DNA of 64,000 bases from positions 350,324 to 414,323 of the forward strand of contig SCFE01000103.1 of NCBI GenBank assembly GCA_004352715.1, read 5' to 3'. The stretch is from Hofstenia miamia. Lineage: Eukaryota; Xenacoelomorpha; Acoela. The notes under the pieces are model-generated. The model was not told where the DNA came from and searched no databases. It saw only the letters and a list, made by a program, of their open reading frames with translations. Both the position numbers and the translations under genes were made by a program. The stretch's first letter is position 1. Each line of letters opens with the position of its first letter. Of this stretch, positions 35,801 through 42,937 are shown piece after piece.

Positions 35801-38325
35801 ATAGATAGGTAATAGGAGACGACATACATTTAACATCGTTAAGCCTGTTATCTAATTATTTAAACAAATGTTAGTCCAGTTGATACCTAGATATATAAAA
35901 ATGTAACTAAAATTTTGACAAAACTTATTAGTGTGTCAGTTTATACAATTTCCCTACACTTACTCCCCCAACTAAAAACCCGAAATTGAGCTCATTTTTA
36001 GCCAATTTTCAGTTAGTACATCTCATCTGAAATTTTGCTGAAATGCCTTGCTGAAAAACACAGGGGAATTGTTGACGAATTTAAATATCTTTAACCAATC
36101 GGTCATCTTAGACCGGTGTTTGATAATTGAACAGTAAAAATACATCCTTATTGCAAAAAATTTAATGTTTTTAAATAATAATATTCCTCGTTTTATATTA
36201 GAATGCATACATTAAAATCATTGATTTTACTACACTCGTTTTAAGTGAATTACGTGGTTCTTTAAGAAAATAAATCAGCGTGCTGCTTCTACTGTTAATC
36301 AATATATAAAAAGTATTTTTGATTTTCTAAATTTTCTGTTGTTTTTTGTTTTTTTTATCAATTTGCACTACATAATTTTCAAATTAAGGCTTAAATCATC
36401 TTTATATTTCCAACTTAAATTCAATTTCAATTTTTCCATATACACATGGAATGAAGTACCAAATCTGGAACACCACTACTTTCTCATTCATTACAGAATC
36501 TCTTTATTTGAATTACATAGAAAACACAGCTAGAGATGAAATCAAAATTTGAACAGTTGGTGGGTTGTTTGTCAGGAGAATTTAAAGCACTTCTTGATAG
36601 AAATGTAATATAACTCTACGAATTGTTTTTTAGCAAATTCTCCAATTTCAAAAGAACTTTGAATGTCCTACAAAATACTGATAACATCTATTTTACTGTT
36701 TGTAAATTGCTGTATTCTCTCTTTAATTAATTCAAACAATTTTGTTCTATTTTTAAGTGTTTGAATTTAAAAGATTCACTGGAGTCCTTTGGAGTAGTTT
36801 AATTACTCTCTATGTTAGACTACTGCTGTCTAAAGATTATGAGAAATCATTCGTAAATGTAGTTTTCTATTCAAAATGAAAAATAAGATTTATAGAGAAA
36901 TCTTTTGTAATTTGAAAAATAATCTAAAATTTCTCTATTATATTTGAATTATTTATTACACCTATAATTTACAATTATCTTGTTATTTACACTAGATACT
37001 AAACATTGGGCTATACGTTATTATTATGTATTAATTTGCATTGGATACTGATTGTCATTAGAAAAATAATCTACACACATTTTCACATAATTTGTATCCA
37101 ACCACGACTGTTATGATAATCTTCCGAATGTTATTTTATGAAAAAATTGATTAAAATAAAATACAATACTAAATTTTGCTACACTAACTTATGAATATAT
37201 GGCTATGCATACATTGAGAGGAAATTTAAAATGGTGCATTTCGCTATGCAAAAAAACTTATAATGGATTTCAAGAATGCCATTTTATCTATATATGCCAA
37301 TTTTTCTACCTAATTCGCACATACAATCTTAGAATGGAAGTTTAATTAGAAATCTACATGCGTGAACACAACTAACTTTAAGCCTAGATTTGAATTATAC
37401 TATGTGCACTTGCAAAGAAAATTTATTTCACCTGATATTCAGTTATGAGTACATGGATTTATTAAGTAAAATTTTAGAGGCGATTGAAAAATGGAAGAAT
37501 CGCTACGAAGTGTTAAAGAAACGGTATGCAGATTTACAGGCTCGTGTCTATCATCTTGAATGTATGTTGATTTTTGTAGTAATAAAATTTGTTTAACTAA
37601 AAAATATGTGGGTTTTAAAATCTGAGGTCGATTAATACTTAATACAAACCTGATCCGGTTTTCCGCCTCTAAAGATTTTTCATAAAGCAGTAACTGAACT
37701 TTCTTTTGATGTTTGTTTTGTAGTTAACCCAGGAAAAGCTTTAGTTGTTAAGAAATCGCTTCAATTCATTTTTTAATGAACTACAATAACTTCCAAATTG
37801 ATTTTTATTAAATATAATATAATATGCATATAGTTGTGCAAAAATAAAAATTATTTATTCGAGGTAATGCTAATAACATGAAACCGTCTGCTTAGCACTT
37901 GATTATAATTTTATTCACATACTTTAAACCTACTAAATCCATGCATCATTATTGTTGTAAATGTCCATTATTTAAATTTTAGCCATATGGAATTTTTTTA
38001 AATCAGGAAAAATCAAATTGACAAGATGTTTTGTAAAAGAATGTCGATTAAGTTTATTACAGCTTTAAAAATCTGTAAACATTCAGGTGGCTTATATACT
38101 CCCTATAAAATATTTATCTAACGCAATATTGTTTTAAGATCAGTTTGCAAAAGCTTACTTACGAACTTGAAGTCCTATCAATTACCTGTATTTCAAATTG
38201 CTGCAATTTAGATTTATGAACTTTTTTACTTTAATTAGATGTGTATTATAAATATATGCTCAGTATTCTTGTCAACTATTCACTGTTTTTTAGCTCAACT
38301 ATCAGTATATGAAGAAAGACTCTGA
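16807..38325 (+). CDS. Ski/Sno/SKOR-family transcriptional corepressor-like gene (six to seven coding exons)
   Basis: Inferred role: nuclear corepressor that binds SMAD4. Coding exons are 16807-16882, 17961-18066, 19741-20249, 20510-20596, 37478-37561 and 38294-38325, all with AG/GT borders. Phases agree at every junction, giving 894 nt and a 297-residue protein. Residues about 93-127 carry G-x-F-L-P-K-Y, then C107-x2-C110-x2-C113 and H125-x-H127, matching the zinc-binding SMAD4-interaction (SAND-like) domain of Ski, SnoN and SKOR. Residues about 190-230 are Ser/Glu-rich. Residues about 240-297 form a charged heptad-like helix (WKNRYEVLKKRYADLQ), like the Ski C-terminal coiled coil. The usual Dachshund-homology domain is not visible, and the protein is far shorter than vertebrate Ski, so upstream exons may be missing. 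The ATG is at 16807; the same frame is open upstream only to the splice acceptor. The exon chain is my inference; no transcript was available. Confidence 0.7.
17961..18066 (+). CDS. Ski-like gene, coding exon 2
   Basis: A polypyrimidine run and TATAG precede the exon, and GTAAAT follows it. It enters in phase 1 and leaves in phase 2, encoding EADKEVEEIMNTTCVSLLPE and then PAEMCSTPQPHNF. Similar AG-AAG starts at 17091 and 17710 run into stops and were not used. Confidence 0.6.
19741..20249 (+). CDS. Ski-like gene, coding exon 3 with zinc-binding SMAD4-interaction module
   Basis: The acceptor is TTTAG at 19736-19740 and the donor is GTATTA at 20250. Its frame is open across all 509 nt. The exon holds the CxxCxxC...HxH module and a following W-E-Q-I-K segment (around 20037), then a Ser/Glu-rich stretch. 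It carries most of the family signal. Confidence 0.75.
20348..20377 (+). CDS. possible 30-nt microexon of the Ski-like gene
   Basis: TATAG precedes and GTTAAG follows a 30-nt open segment encoding FTSGGVDIF. It is phase 1 on both sides, so including or skipping it keeps the frame. It would be an optional cassette; its use cannot be shown from sequence alone. Confidence 0.35.
20510..20596 (+). CDS. Ski-like gene, coding exon 4
   Basis: The acceptor TTTTAG and donor GTAAAT border 87 nt, phase 1 to phase 1. It encodes NPVFVIETVQDLLKVVKTKM and then EAKEKQSI, the start of the C-terminal helical region. Confidence 0.6.
20600..21590 (+). other. intron sequence of the Ski-like gene, no other feature
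   Basis: This is the proximal part of the 16.9-kb intron between 20596 and 37478. I see no coding or repeat element in it. Confidence 0.45.
21857..21865 (+). other. tRNA primer-binding-site-like sequence of an LTR retroelement
   Basis: TGGCAGCGA lies 14 bases upstream of the gag-like start codon. TGGC... is the usual form of a primer-binding site complementary to a tRNA 3' end (ending CCA). The flanking LTR cannot be delimited. Confidence 0.45.
21879..22640 (+). pseudogene. Ty3/gypsy-like retroelement gag and protease remnant
   Basis: The start at 21879 reads MNLEYLKPSPLDFDS, then S-E-W-K-T-W-I-R-T-F-T-F-F-L-E-A-T, typical of gypsy-type capsid N-termini (W-x-x-W-x-x-x-F-x-x-F-L). After a frame break, 22283-22400 reads LRDRSMDLLKVIEICRASDQ, the C-terminal capsid block. 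A zinc-knuckle-like C-G-K ... C-K-K-C-H lies at 22492-22573. At 22607-22640, V-D-T-R-A-Q-C-N-V-I-S corresponds to the protease active site D-T-G-A with Gly replaced by Arg. Several frameshifts and stops show it is dead. Downstream pol is not visible. Confidence 0.65.
23115..23480 (+). pseudogene. LINE reverse transcriptase fingers fragment
   Basis: The frame contains FPEVMKRSAITPLFRNGDP and then L-K-N-Y-R-A-F-K-I ... F-E-K-L-L-x-x-Q-I-N-Q-Y-L, the RT1-RT2 region of LINE reverse transcriptases (K-x-A-x-I-T-P-x-F-K-x-G-D, N-Y-R-P-I). R-P is altered to R-A. It stops before a TA tract and the gap at 23535. It is related to, but clearly diverged from, the minus-strand LINE at 24-28 kb. Confidence 0.7.
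23512..23534. repeat. (TA)n microsatellite at gap edge
   Basis: TA dinucleotides run directly into the 556-bp gap at 23535-24090. Confidence 0.9.
23535..24090. other. assembly gap (556 N)
   Basis: Unknown bases. Confidence 1.
24125..24400 (-). pseudogene. LINE reverse transcriptase C-terminal region
   Basis: The frame contains INALITSQLAYACLLLNGIP and then LNTIFNRSISTMFSVKRQQT, the region after the palm in which the polymerase thumb contacts the template (usual form L-I-x-S-x-L-x-Y-A ... I-x-R-x-I). The frame to the RT core at 24480 is broken by about 80 bases. Confidence 0.65.
24480..25182 (-). pseudogene. LINE reverse transcriptase palm (motifs A to C), crossed by a gap
   Basis: From 25182 the frame reads MLDLSKTFDSLDYDILN (motif A, with F-D), then RIGETYSDYIEPNKGVPQGT and V-L-G-P-I-L-F-N-L-Y-I-N-D-L (motif B). 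Past the gap it reads IIQYADDTLMW (motif C, Y-A-D-D). The catalytic aspartates are intact. The sequence on both sides of the 141-N gap is the same 103 bp, so the gap may be an overlap that was not merged. Confidence 0.8.
24812..24952. other. assembly gap (141 N) flanked by a 103-bp direct repeat
   Basis: The 103 bases before the gap (24709-24811) and after it (24953-25055) are the same sequence. Confidence 0.95.
25205..25905 (-). pseudogene. LINE reverse transcriptase fingers and linker, partly duplicated
   Basis: The frame contains LDPNKSCGGSGIPTFIIKKF, then FPSPLKESIITPIFKKGDPK, then ENYRPIVITSQIAKLFERLL: motifs 1 and 2 of the LINE polymerase in intact form. About 188 bp (25496-25683) are repeated at 25696-25883 across a 12-N gap with one or two differences. 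The frame is lost before the palm motif at 25182. Confidence 0.8.
26343..26990 (-). pseudogene. LINE apurinic/apyrimidinic endonuclease domain
   Basis: The frame reads ITFVYLNARSLIAHRDEFKE, T-E-T-C-F-N, E-R-D-G-R-G-G-G-L-L-L-I, the G-D-F-N-I-N-Y block, then NSLIDYFLTN and FNSFSDHNLLI. N-A-R-S, T-E-T, R-x-G-G-G, G-D-F-N, D-Y-x-x-T and S-D-H are the successive motifs of the EEP nuclease that nicks target DNA. All key residues I can place are present. The 5' end runs into a single N. Confidence 0.8.
26996..27960 (-). pseudogene. second copy of the LINE endonuclease and linker, diverged
   Basis: 27759-27292 contains the second half of the endonuclease (EKKEVTFIDNICDDMNLEIV, NSLIDYFLTN, FSDHNLL) followed by ISKRKRVLCRSCAKFDEKKF and a linker. 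The G-D-F-N motif has been deleted: the frame reads F-I-F-Y-L-E-K. 27234-26997 repeats the linker seen at 26100-25870. Point differences and indels show it is not a simple copy of the neighbouring sequence. Confidence 0.7.
28149..28176. repeat. (TAG)n microsatellite
   Basis: About nine TAG units, just left of a mariner terminal repeat. Confidence 0.9.
28188..29080 (+). mobile_element. mariner transposon with TIRs and TA target duplication, decayed
   Basis: The left end reads TACGAGGGTTAGTCAATAAA. The right end, on the minus strand, reads TACGAAGGTTAGTCAATTAA. TA stands at both borders. The transposase reads on the + strand: 28315-28605 contains FRSELSRTDIHVIIRFLNKL (helix-turn-helix) and PQVTFLDQHGVILD. 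After a frame break, KVRPAVRRRRPNLLDEDVIL is followed by L-L-H-N-N-A-S-P-H. In the family this last block is H-D-N-A-R-P-H, so the catalytic Asp is changed to Asn. A shortened domain and stops confirm a dead, internally deleted copy of about 0.9 kb. Confidence 0.85.
28315..28605 (+). pseudogene. mariner transposase fragment
   Basis: This 96-codon open stretch joins the DNA-binding domain directly to a later part of the catalytic domain (V-T-F-L-D-Q-H-G-V-I-L-D), so the central region with the first catalytic Asp is missing. The rest of the catalytic domain follows in other frames. Confidence 0.7.
29290..29795 (-). pseudogene. LINE reverse transcriptase C-terminus, distal half of an interrupted element
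   Basis: The minus strand reads FILNKLLVSSPGWITTISDF, K-S-L-E-N-F-Q-K-R-Y, LDRLPRMNVLPESLKLQLND and LLLFNKLLLN, then one stop, then YYLPSTVGLRSDNRLLFKSS. This is the post-palm part of a LINE similar to that at 2815-3405. Its proximal half lies at 32881-33300, beyond the LINE at 29803-32880, so the younger LINE inserted into this one. Confidence 0.7.
29901..30818 (-). pseudogene. LINE reverse transcriptase, motif B to C-terminus
   Basis: The 305-codon frame contains NIGVPQGTVGGPTYYNLAVN (motif B) and TVFADDNTEV (motif C, F-A-D-D at 30555-30566). It then reads LSLNMAKSKEIVV, MRILGVEFDEKLTFTKHVNI and LSKLMYACCVWGGQSL, ending RIFPHRYLKKH and a stop. F-A-D-D keeps both catalytic aspartates. It continues the frame at 30788-31729 after a single-base shift, so the original ORF was one unit. 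Confidence 0.85.
30788..31729 (-). pseudogene. LINE reverse transcriptase, linker to motif A
   Basis: From the gap edge the frame reads RDADFTWLYSITDADFCCDH (end of the endonuclease/linker), SRAWWDHINQLLGKRR, then KTSMGPDNLPYWILRDNAAW, CWKISKIIPIAKVSTPKQMK, DYRPISVTNILARCCERIVI, TQFGFRKCGSTTGAGI and VRIVALDMSKAFDTCH. These are RT motifs 1 to A in correct order and intact. The frame ends by a frameshift just after motif A. Confidence 0.85.
31730..32729. other. assembly gap (1000 N)
   Basis: A fixed-size gap inside the LINE. It would contain most of ORF1 and the endonuclease. Confidence 1.
32730..32870 (-). CDS. LINE N-terminal zinc-finger (PHD-like) segment
   Basis: The start ATG at 32870 is followed by a lysine-rich leader (MKTKKKKEIIGIDENGDFIL). 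C-K-E-C ... I-Q-C-D-R-C-W then begins a PHD-like finger (C-x2-C ... C-D-x-C-x-x-W-x-H-x-x-C in the family). The gap cuts the frame after the tryptophan. PHD-like fingers at the N-terminus occur in several animal LINEs. Confidence 0.6.
32881..33300 (-). pseudogene. LINE reverse transcriptase, proximal half of the interrupted element
   Basis: From 33300 the minus strand reads YTIADDLKVVTNSIENLHND, corresponding to motif C with the aromatic residue changed (I-A-D-D), then LLTWSIQSELSFNVNK and a stop. 33112-32873 reads VIHLGLYLSCDLKWTAHINK and SEVKLTIFNLIF. The sequence resumes at 29795 as FILNKLLVSSPGW, across the inserted LINE. Confidence 0.7.
33310..34200. other. intronic AT-rich sequence, no recognisable feature
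   Basis: No coding or repeat signal that I can support. Confidence 0.45.
34204..34274 (+). tRNA. tRNA-like cloverleaf with anticodon CAG, in the intron
   Basis: All four arms can be folded. The acceptor is GTTAATG/CATTAAA (six of seven pairs). The D arm is GTTC/GAAT with loop ACTGGTA. The anticodon arm is TTTGT/ACAAA, fully paired, with loop TTCAGGC. The T arm is AAAGG/CCTTT with loop TTCGATT. A box TGGTTCACTGG and B box GGTTCGATTCC match pol III consensus, and TTTTT lies at 34301. CAG would read leucine CUG, but there is no long variable arm and the D-arm looks glycine-like. It could be a derived gene, a pseudogene or a SINE head. Confidence 0.5.
34254..34458 (+). repeat. 205-bp direct duplicate, first copy, ending at a gap
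   Basis: The sequence starting in the B box (GGTTCGATTCC) recurs at 34479/34480-34683 after a 21-N gap. It is likely an unmerged contig overlap. Confidence 0.8.
34459..34479. other. assembly gap (21 N)
   Basis: Flanked by the same 200-bp sequence on both sides. Confidence 0.95.
34480..34683 (+). repeat. 205-bp direct duplicate, second copy
   Basis: Same sequence as 34254-34458. The 5' part of the tRNA-like sequence is not repeated. Confidence 0.8.
34865..35015 (+). repeat. tract of irregular GTCCCAT-type repeats
   Basis: The pentamer TCCCA occurs about seven times (AGTCCCATTTAATCCCATT, CATCCCATCCCAGTCTC and others), interleaved with GTCTC. Irregular short-motif tracts of this kind often form subterminal regions of hAT-type elements, but no terminal repeats were found. 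Confidence 0.4.
35020..37470 (+). other. distal part of the long intron, no recognisable feature
   Basis: AT-rich, with no coding or bounded repeat signal. Confidence 0.45.
37478..37561 (+). CDS. Ski-like gene, coding exon 5 (coiled coil)
   Basis: The acceptor ATTTTAG (37471-37477) and donor GTATGT (37562) border 84 nt, phase 1 to phase 1. It encodes AIEKWKNRYEVLKKRYADLQ and then ARVYHLE, with hydrophobic residues in heptad spacing. It joins exon 4 (ending ATA G) to give an in-frame Glu. The 16.9-kb distance is the main uncertainty. Confidence 0.6.
38294..38325 (+). CDS. Ski-like gene, terminal coding exon
   Basis: GTTTTTTAG precedes it. In phase 1 it encodes SQLSVYEERL and a TGA at 38323-38325, continuing the heptads of exon 5. 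The short helix end followed at once by a stop supports this as the last coding exon. Confidence 0.55.
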
Positions 38326-38552
38326 GATGCCTCTTGTTGGTTAGTAGAAGGCTGACACATAGACAGCTTAGAAGAATGAAAATTTTTTTCGCTATGCTAA
38401 TTTTGAAATTTGCAATTTATTGGCGCAGCTGGACTAACTACATTTGAGCAGGTCTAATGCAACTTAGGCGTTTTTTGACGTCCAACGATATGTGGTTAAA
38501 CCAGCTACGCCAACCTACTTCCTTGCAAATGTATTGTTTATTTTCAAAGTTT

Positions 38553-38558
38553 AATAAA
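38553..38558 (+). terminator. possible polyadenylation signal of the Ski-like gene
   Basis: AATAAA, about 230 bases after the stop codon. In sequence this AT-rich such hexamers also occur by chance. Confidence 0.25.
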
Positions 38559-38941
38559 TTTTGCTAGAAAAACCATTTTCCAAGTTTCATATCTTTTTAA
38601 TTGCATCCCATTGCGTCATACGCCATTTGTTTGTCCCATCAGTCATTGTAATGATGTATCATTCGAGTACGAAATCTTTTGAAAACAATATATCTTTGAA
38701 GAGTTTGTGTGATGAATCCATTAACAATTCCAGAGTTGCAAGCTTAAAAGATTTCTGCGAATGTTGTTAAATGAAACCTGTTTAAGATGTATGATTATTC
38801 AAACTAGTTTAATAGAAATGCTACAGATCATTAATCAAATTCTTTCTATATTATGCAATGTTCAAATTCCAAAAATCTAAGTTTTATAATACAATTAATT
38901 ATACAAGTATTGTATACATATTATTTGAAACAATTTCAGTA

Positions 38942-39713
38942 AAGTGAGAGGTCAATTGTGAATATCATATAATCTCCCATTTTACAGTAGAACTATTTTT
39001 TCTCAAAACCCTTAGTTTGTTCAATACCTAGAAGAAGTGCAACCCAAATCATATTCCAAGTGAATCGTATATTTATAAAAGCATAGATTCACTAACACTT
39101 ACTGGGCTCATTGATGGATATCAGCTAAGGTGGGGCCAAGTGTCCCCTGCCCGGTCCGTACCCAAGAAAATAGGTCCGTTGGTTTGTCCGCGCCTGTATG
39201 CTAACCCCGTTTTGCCCGTAGCTAAATGTTATTTAACTAAAATTGTTTGTTGCAACAAGAAAACTTTCAACTGTACTATTAAAAAACATACTTAAACTGT
39301 CATAACCATCAATAAAGTTTACATCAATAAAAAAATAAGTTTTTTGTTGAAATCACTGAGAAGCTTAATTTTACAACAAAACAATCATAATTAAGTCCCG
39401 TTTTGAGCAGATTAATTAACAAATTTTGTCAAACATTGAGAAAGCGTGCTTCAAATATAATAACAAGAAGGCAATCCCATGACACAAATTGACCTGTTGA
39501 CCTTAGCGGGCATTTCTGTCATGGATATGATGTCATTGTGTACATTGGCCGCCTGTTTATCTCTGACATCATTGGAATATGTTCAGTTAACAAACACATT
39601 TGTTTGTAATCTATTGTTTAAAATGTAGCCAATTTTTTATACATATTGCATAAATAATTGTCAAAGATCATTGAAATTCACGTTTTTGGAATTATATTTT
39701 ATTGCTAAATTTC
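38942..39713. repeat. 772-bp direct duplication, copy 1
   Basis: The segment from AGTGAGAGGTCAATTGTG to ATTGCTAAATTTC recurs at 39715-40486 after a single N, with no difference that I noticed. This suggests two overlapping contigs joined end to end rather than an old duplication. Confidence 0.85.
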
Positions 39714-39714
39714 N

Positions 39715-40486
39715 AGTGAGAGGTCAATTGTGAATATCATATAATCTCCCATTTTACAGTAGAACTATTTTTTCTCAAAACCCTTAGTTTGTTCAATACC
39801 TAGAAGAAGTGCAACCCAAATCATATTCCAAGTGAATCGTATATTTATAAAAGCATAGATTCACTAACACTTACTGGGCTCATTGATGGATATCAGCTAA
39901 GGTGGGGCCAAGTGTCCCCTGCCCGGTCCGTACCCAAGAAAATAGGTCCGTTGGTTTGTCCGCGCCTGTATGCTAACCCCGTTTTGCCCGTAGCTAAATG
40001 TTATTTAACTAAAATTGTTTGTTGCAACAAGAAAACTTTCAACTGTACTATTAAAAAACATACTTAAACTGTCATAACCATCAATAAAGTTTACATCAAT
40101 AAAAAAATAAGTTTTTTGTTGAAATCACTGAGAAGCTTAATTTTACAACAAAACAATCATAATTAAGTCCCGTTTTGAGCAGATTAATTAACAAATTTTG
40201 TCAAACATTGAGAAAGCGTGCTTCAAATATAATAACAAGAAGGCAATCCCATGACACAAATTGACCTGTTGACCTTAGCGGGCATTTCTGTCATGGATAT
40301 GATGTCATTGTGTACATTGGCCGCCTGTTTATCTCTGACATCATTGGAATATGTTCAGTTAACAAACACATTTGTTTGTAATCTATTGTTTAAAATGTAG
40401 CCAATTTTTTATACATATTGCATAAATAATTGTCAAAGATCATTGAAATTCACGTTTTTGGAATTATATTTTATTGCTAAATTTCT
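39715..40486. repeat. 772-bp direct duplication, copy 2
   Basis: Same sequence as 38942-39713. The unique sequence continues after it with TTCGGTTAAAG. Confidence 0.85.
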
Positions 40487-40527
40487 TCGGTTAAAGTAAT
40501 AATAAGTATTTTCAAACAAAAATAATT

Positions 40528-40680
40528 TGGTTTAATTTACATACTTGTTTTTTTATTAACATACACGACATTGGAAATACCACATCACACATTAATTTAG
40601 TTTACATGGTTTAGTTTACATACTTGTTTTTTTTATTAACATACACGACATTGGAAATACCACATTAATTTAGTTTACAT
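40528..40680. repeat. two tandem units of about 77 bp
   Basis: Each unit contains TTTACATACTTG, a T run and TTAACATACACGACATTGGA. It marks the outer edge of the left palindrome arm; the inverted counterpart is at 49635-49703. Confidence 0.75.
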
Positions 40681-42112
40681 TTTTACTTTACTTACTTCTT
40701 TATTTAGTAAAATTTAATAACGAATGTTTGAATCAGAGAGATAATAATACTTGTTAAAAGCGTAAGGCCTTACTTCTGTAATAAAGCAAAATAATTTTTT
40801 GGAAAAAACCAAAAACTAGTTTATGCAAAAACTCGCAATTTCTATAATTTAATAGACGCATGTGGTAAAACCCACGTGTTTAAGAAAACAAAAATGTAAT
40901 TTATTCTACACGTATAATGACCATATATATCGCACTATTAAATTTGTCTATTGTGTTAGTTTAAACAAATTCAATTAAAATGTGTATTAACAAACAAACG
41001 ACGTTTCTTTTTATGATAAAGTATATAATTTATTTAACATCAGACTGCAAATTCACAGCAATTCATTAAAATAAAATTGATTACGTTTTAAAAGAAATAT
41101 CTGTAAAACTAACTAGAGATCATATTGCAAAAAAGCGTTAAGAATCAAAACAATATCTGAGATTTAATTATAAAAATAGCTTACCAAAAAGTTTAGAATC
41201 TTTATGGGTAGTTCTTTCATCAATGTCAAATTCCATTAACCGCTCTATGTATAAAGTTGCACTTCTTCACAGATAATGTCAACATTACATAGTTTTATCT
41301 ATTACCATTGTTCAAATGTCAAAATTTAAAAAATTATAAAAACAGTACAACCATGTAAAATTCCATTATGCCACTGTGTTTACAAAGTTGCTCTACTTAA
41401 CAGAAAATGTTAACATTGCATAATTTTCTATTTATACCCTATTGTTCAAATGTCAAAATGTATCCAATCATAAAAATTTGTATCTATCAAACATGAAATC
41501 CAAATCACTTAAAAAATTATCACGATTAATTAAAACATTTTCAAATCATACGATACTAGAATTCTTTCAATAAACAATTGCTTCTGTAATTTCAGCAAAA
41601 AATTTTTGTGACAGATTTTCCTTTGGTAAACTATCACAAAAAAGCGTTTTCCATATTTGTTAACAATTGATTGACGGGGAATAATTGATGAGTCATAGTC
41701 CTTGTGATTAATTCATGAATAATGAGGGCGTGTTGCCAAAAAGATGGGGATATTCACACATTACATAATCAATCTATGAATAATTTAGAGTTTATATGTG
41801 TACGTCTTATAGAATTCGTATATATATGATAGCAACCTTAATGAATAATGTATACTGACATTATATCTTGTGCAAATGTAAATTTTTAAACAAAAGACAT
41901 ATTGTAGTTTTCCACTGTTGGAAAAACTAGTATATTGAAATAATCATGTATTTATTGTTAAAGAACTTGTTATGCACACTAGTACTACTATATTTGCTGA
42001 ATAATACACAGCAGTATTAAATTTCAGTAATTCTTGTTATCACCAAGAAATTGTTTTATGTTTAACCAAATCTATAATGTATGTATACATTCAAAGAGTG
42101 TTGTTTTTTGAT

Positions 42113-42129
42113 ATATATATATATATATA
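42113..42129. repeat. (TA)n microsatellite
   Basis: Short TA tract ending the direct-oriented shared segment. The matching tract at 48213-48235 runs into a gap. Confidence 0.85.
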
Positions 42130-42732
42130 CATGCTGTTTCCAAAAAACATCTAATAAAAGTCTTAACAATGAATATTTTTGCAAATTTTCCTATTTATTG
42201 TTAAACAACTGACATCATTTGCATGAAATAAACCTTTTTAAAATGGATGAACTAACTTGACCGAATAAAAAAGTTGCTTTTCATAATCATTTTGTATTAA
42301 TGATGGAACTTGTGCCTGCACTTAAATTTAATTTATAAACTTTTGTGTTAAATTATTTATCACATTTATTGATTTTCATTAACATAAAAATGCTTCTCTG
42401 CAGAGTTTGTCAGTACATTCATACATAACTTTCATTTATTACAAACTTAAATGTTGGAAGAATTATCTTTACATACAGGAGTATATAAATTAACAGTAGA
42501 AGTAATCTTGTAAAATGACGTTTATTAATGTGTATTTTATATATTGTGTAATCTTTTCAGCAATTAGTAAAGTTTATCTTTCAACTACATAATGTAATTT
42601 GTAGAATGCCTTAAAATGGGTATTGATATTAAATATATTAAATAAAACGCATAAAAACAAAACCATTAACGCTTTGAAATACAAAAAAATCTGAATATAT
42701 AACAAGGAATTGTCGAATTTAAGTGCATGTAC

Positions 42733-42937
42733 GTTTCAAGACAGTGTTGAAGTTGAAGCACTTAAAATTTTCTATTCGCATTTGAAAAAAACAAATGTAT
42801 TTTAGGCCTATGTTTACTTATTGTTGTAACACTTACTTACATTCAGATCCATTACGGATCGAAAACGAATTTTTTTTTAAGAATTCGGATCGGATCCTAA
42901 AATGTTGGATCCGATTTCATCTCTGTATTGATGGAAC
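42733..42937 (-). repeat. GATCCG-rich dispersed repeat, copy 1
   Basis: Inverted relative to 56330-56527. Shared features are the end CATCTCTG (with CATCAATA flank on the other strand), then GGATCC/CGGATC motifs, CATTCAGATCCATTACGGAT, and a tail with TTTTCTATTCGCATTTGA. Confidence 0.7.
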
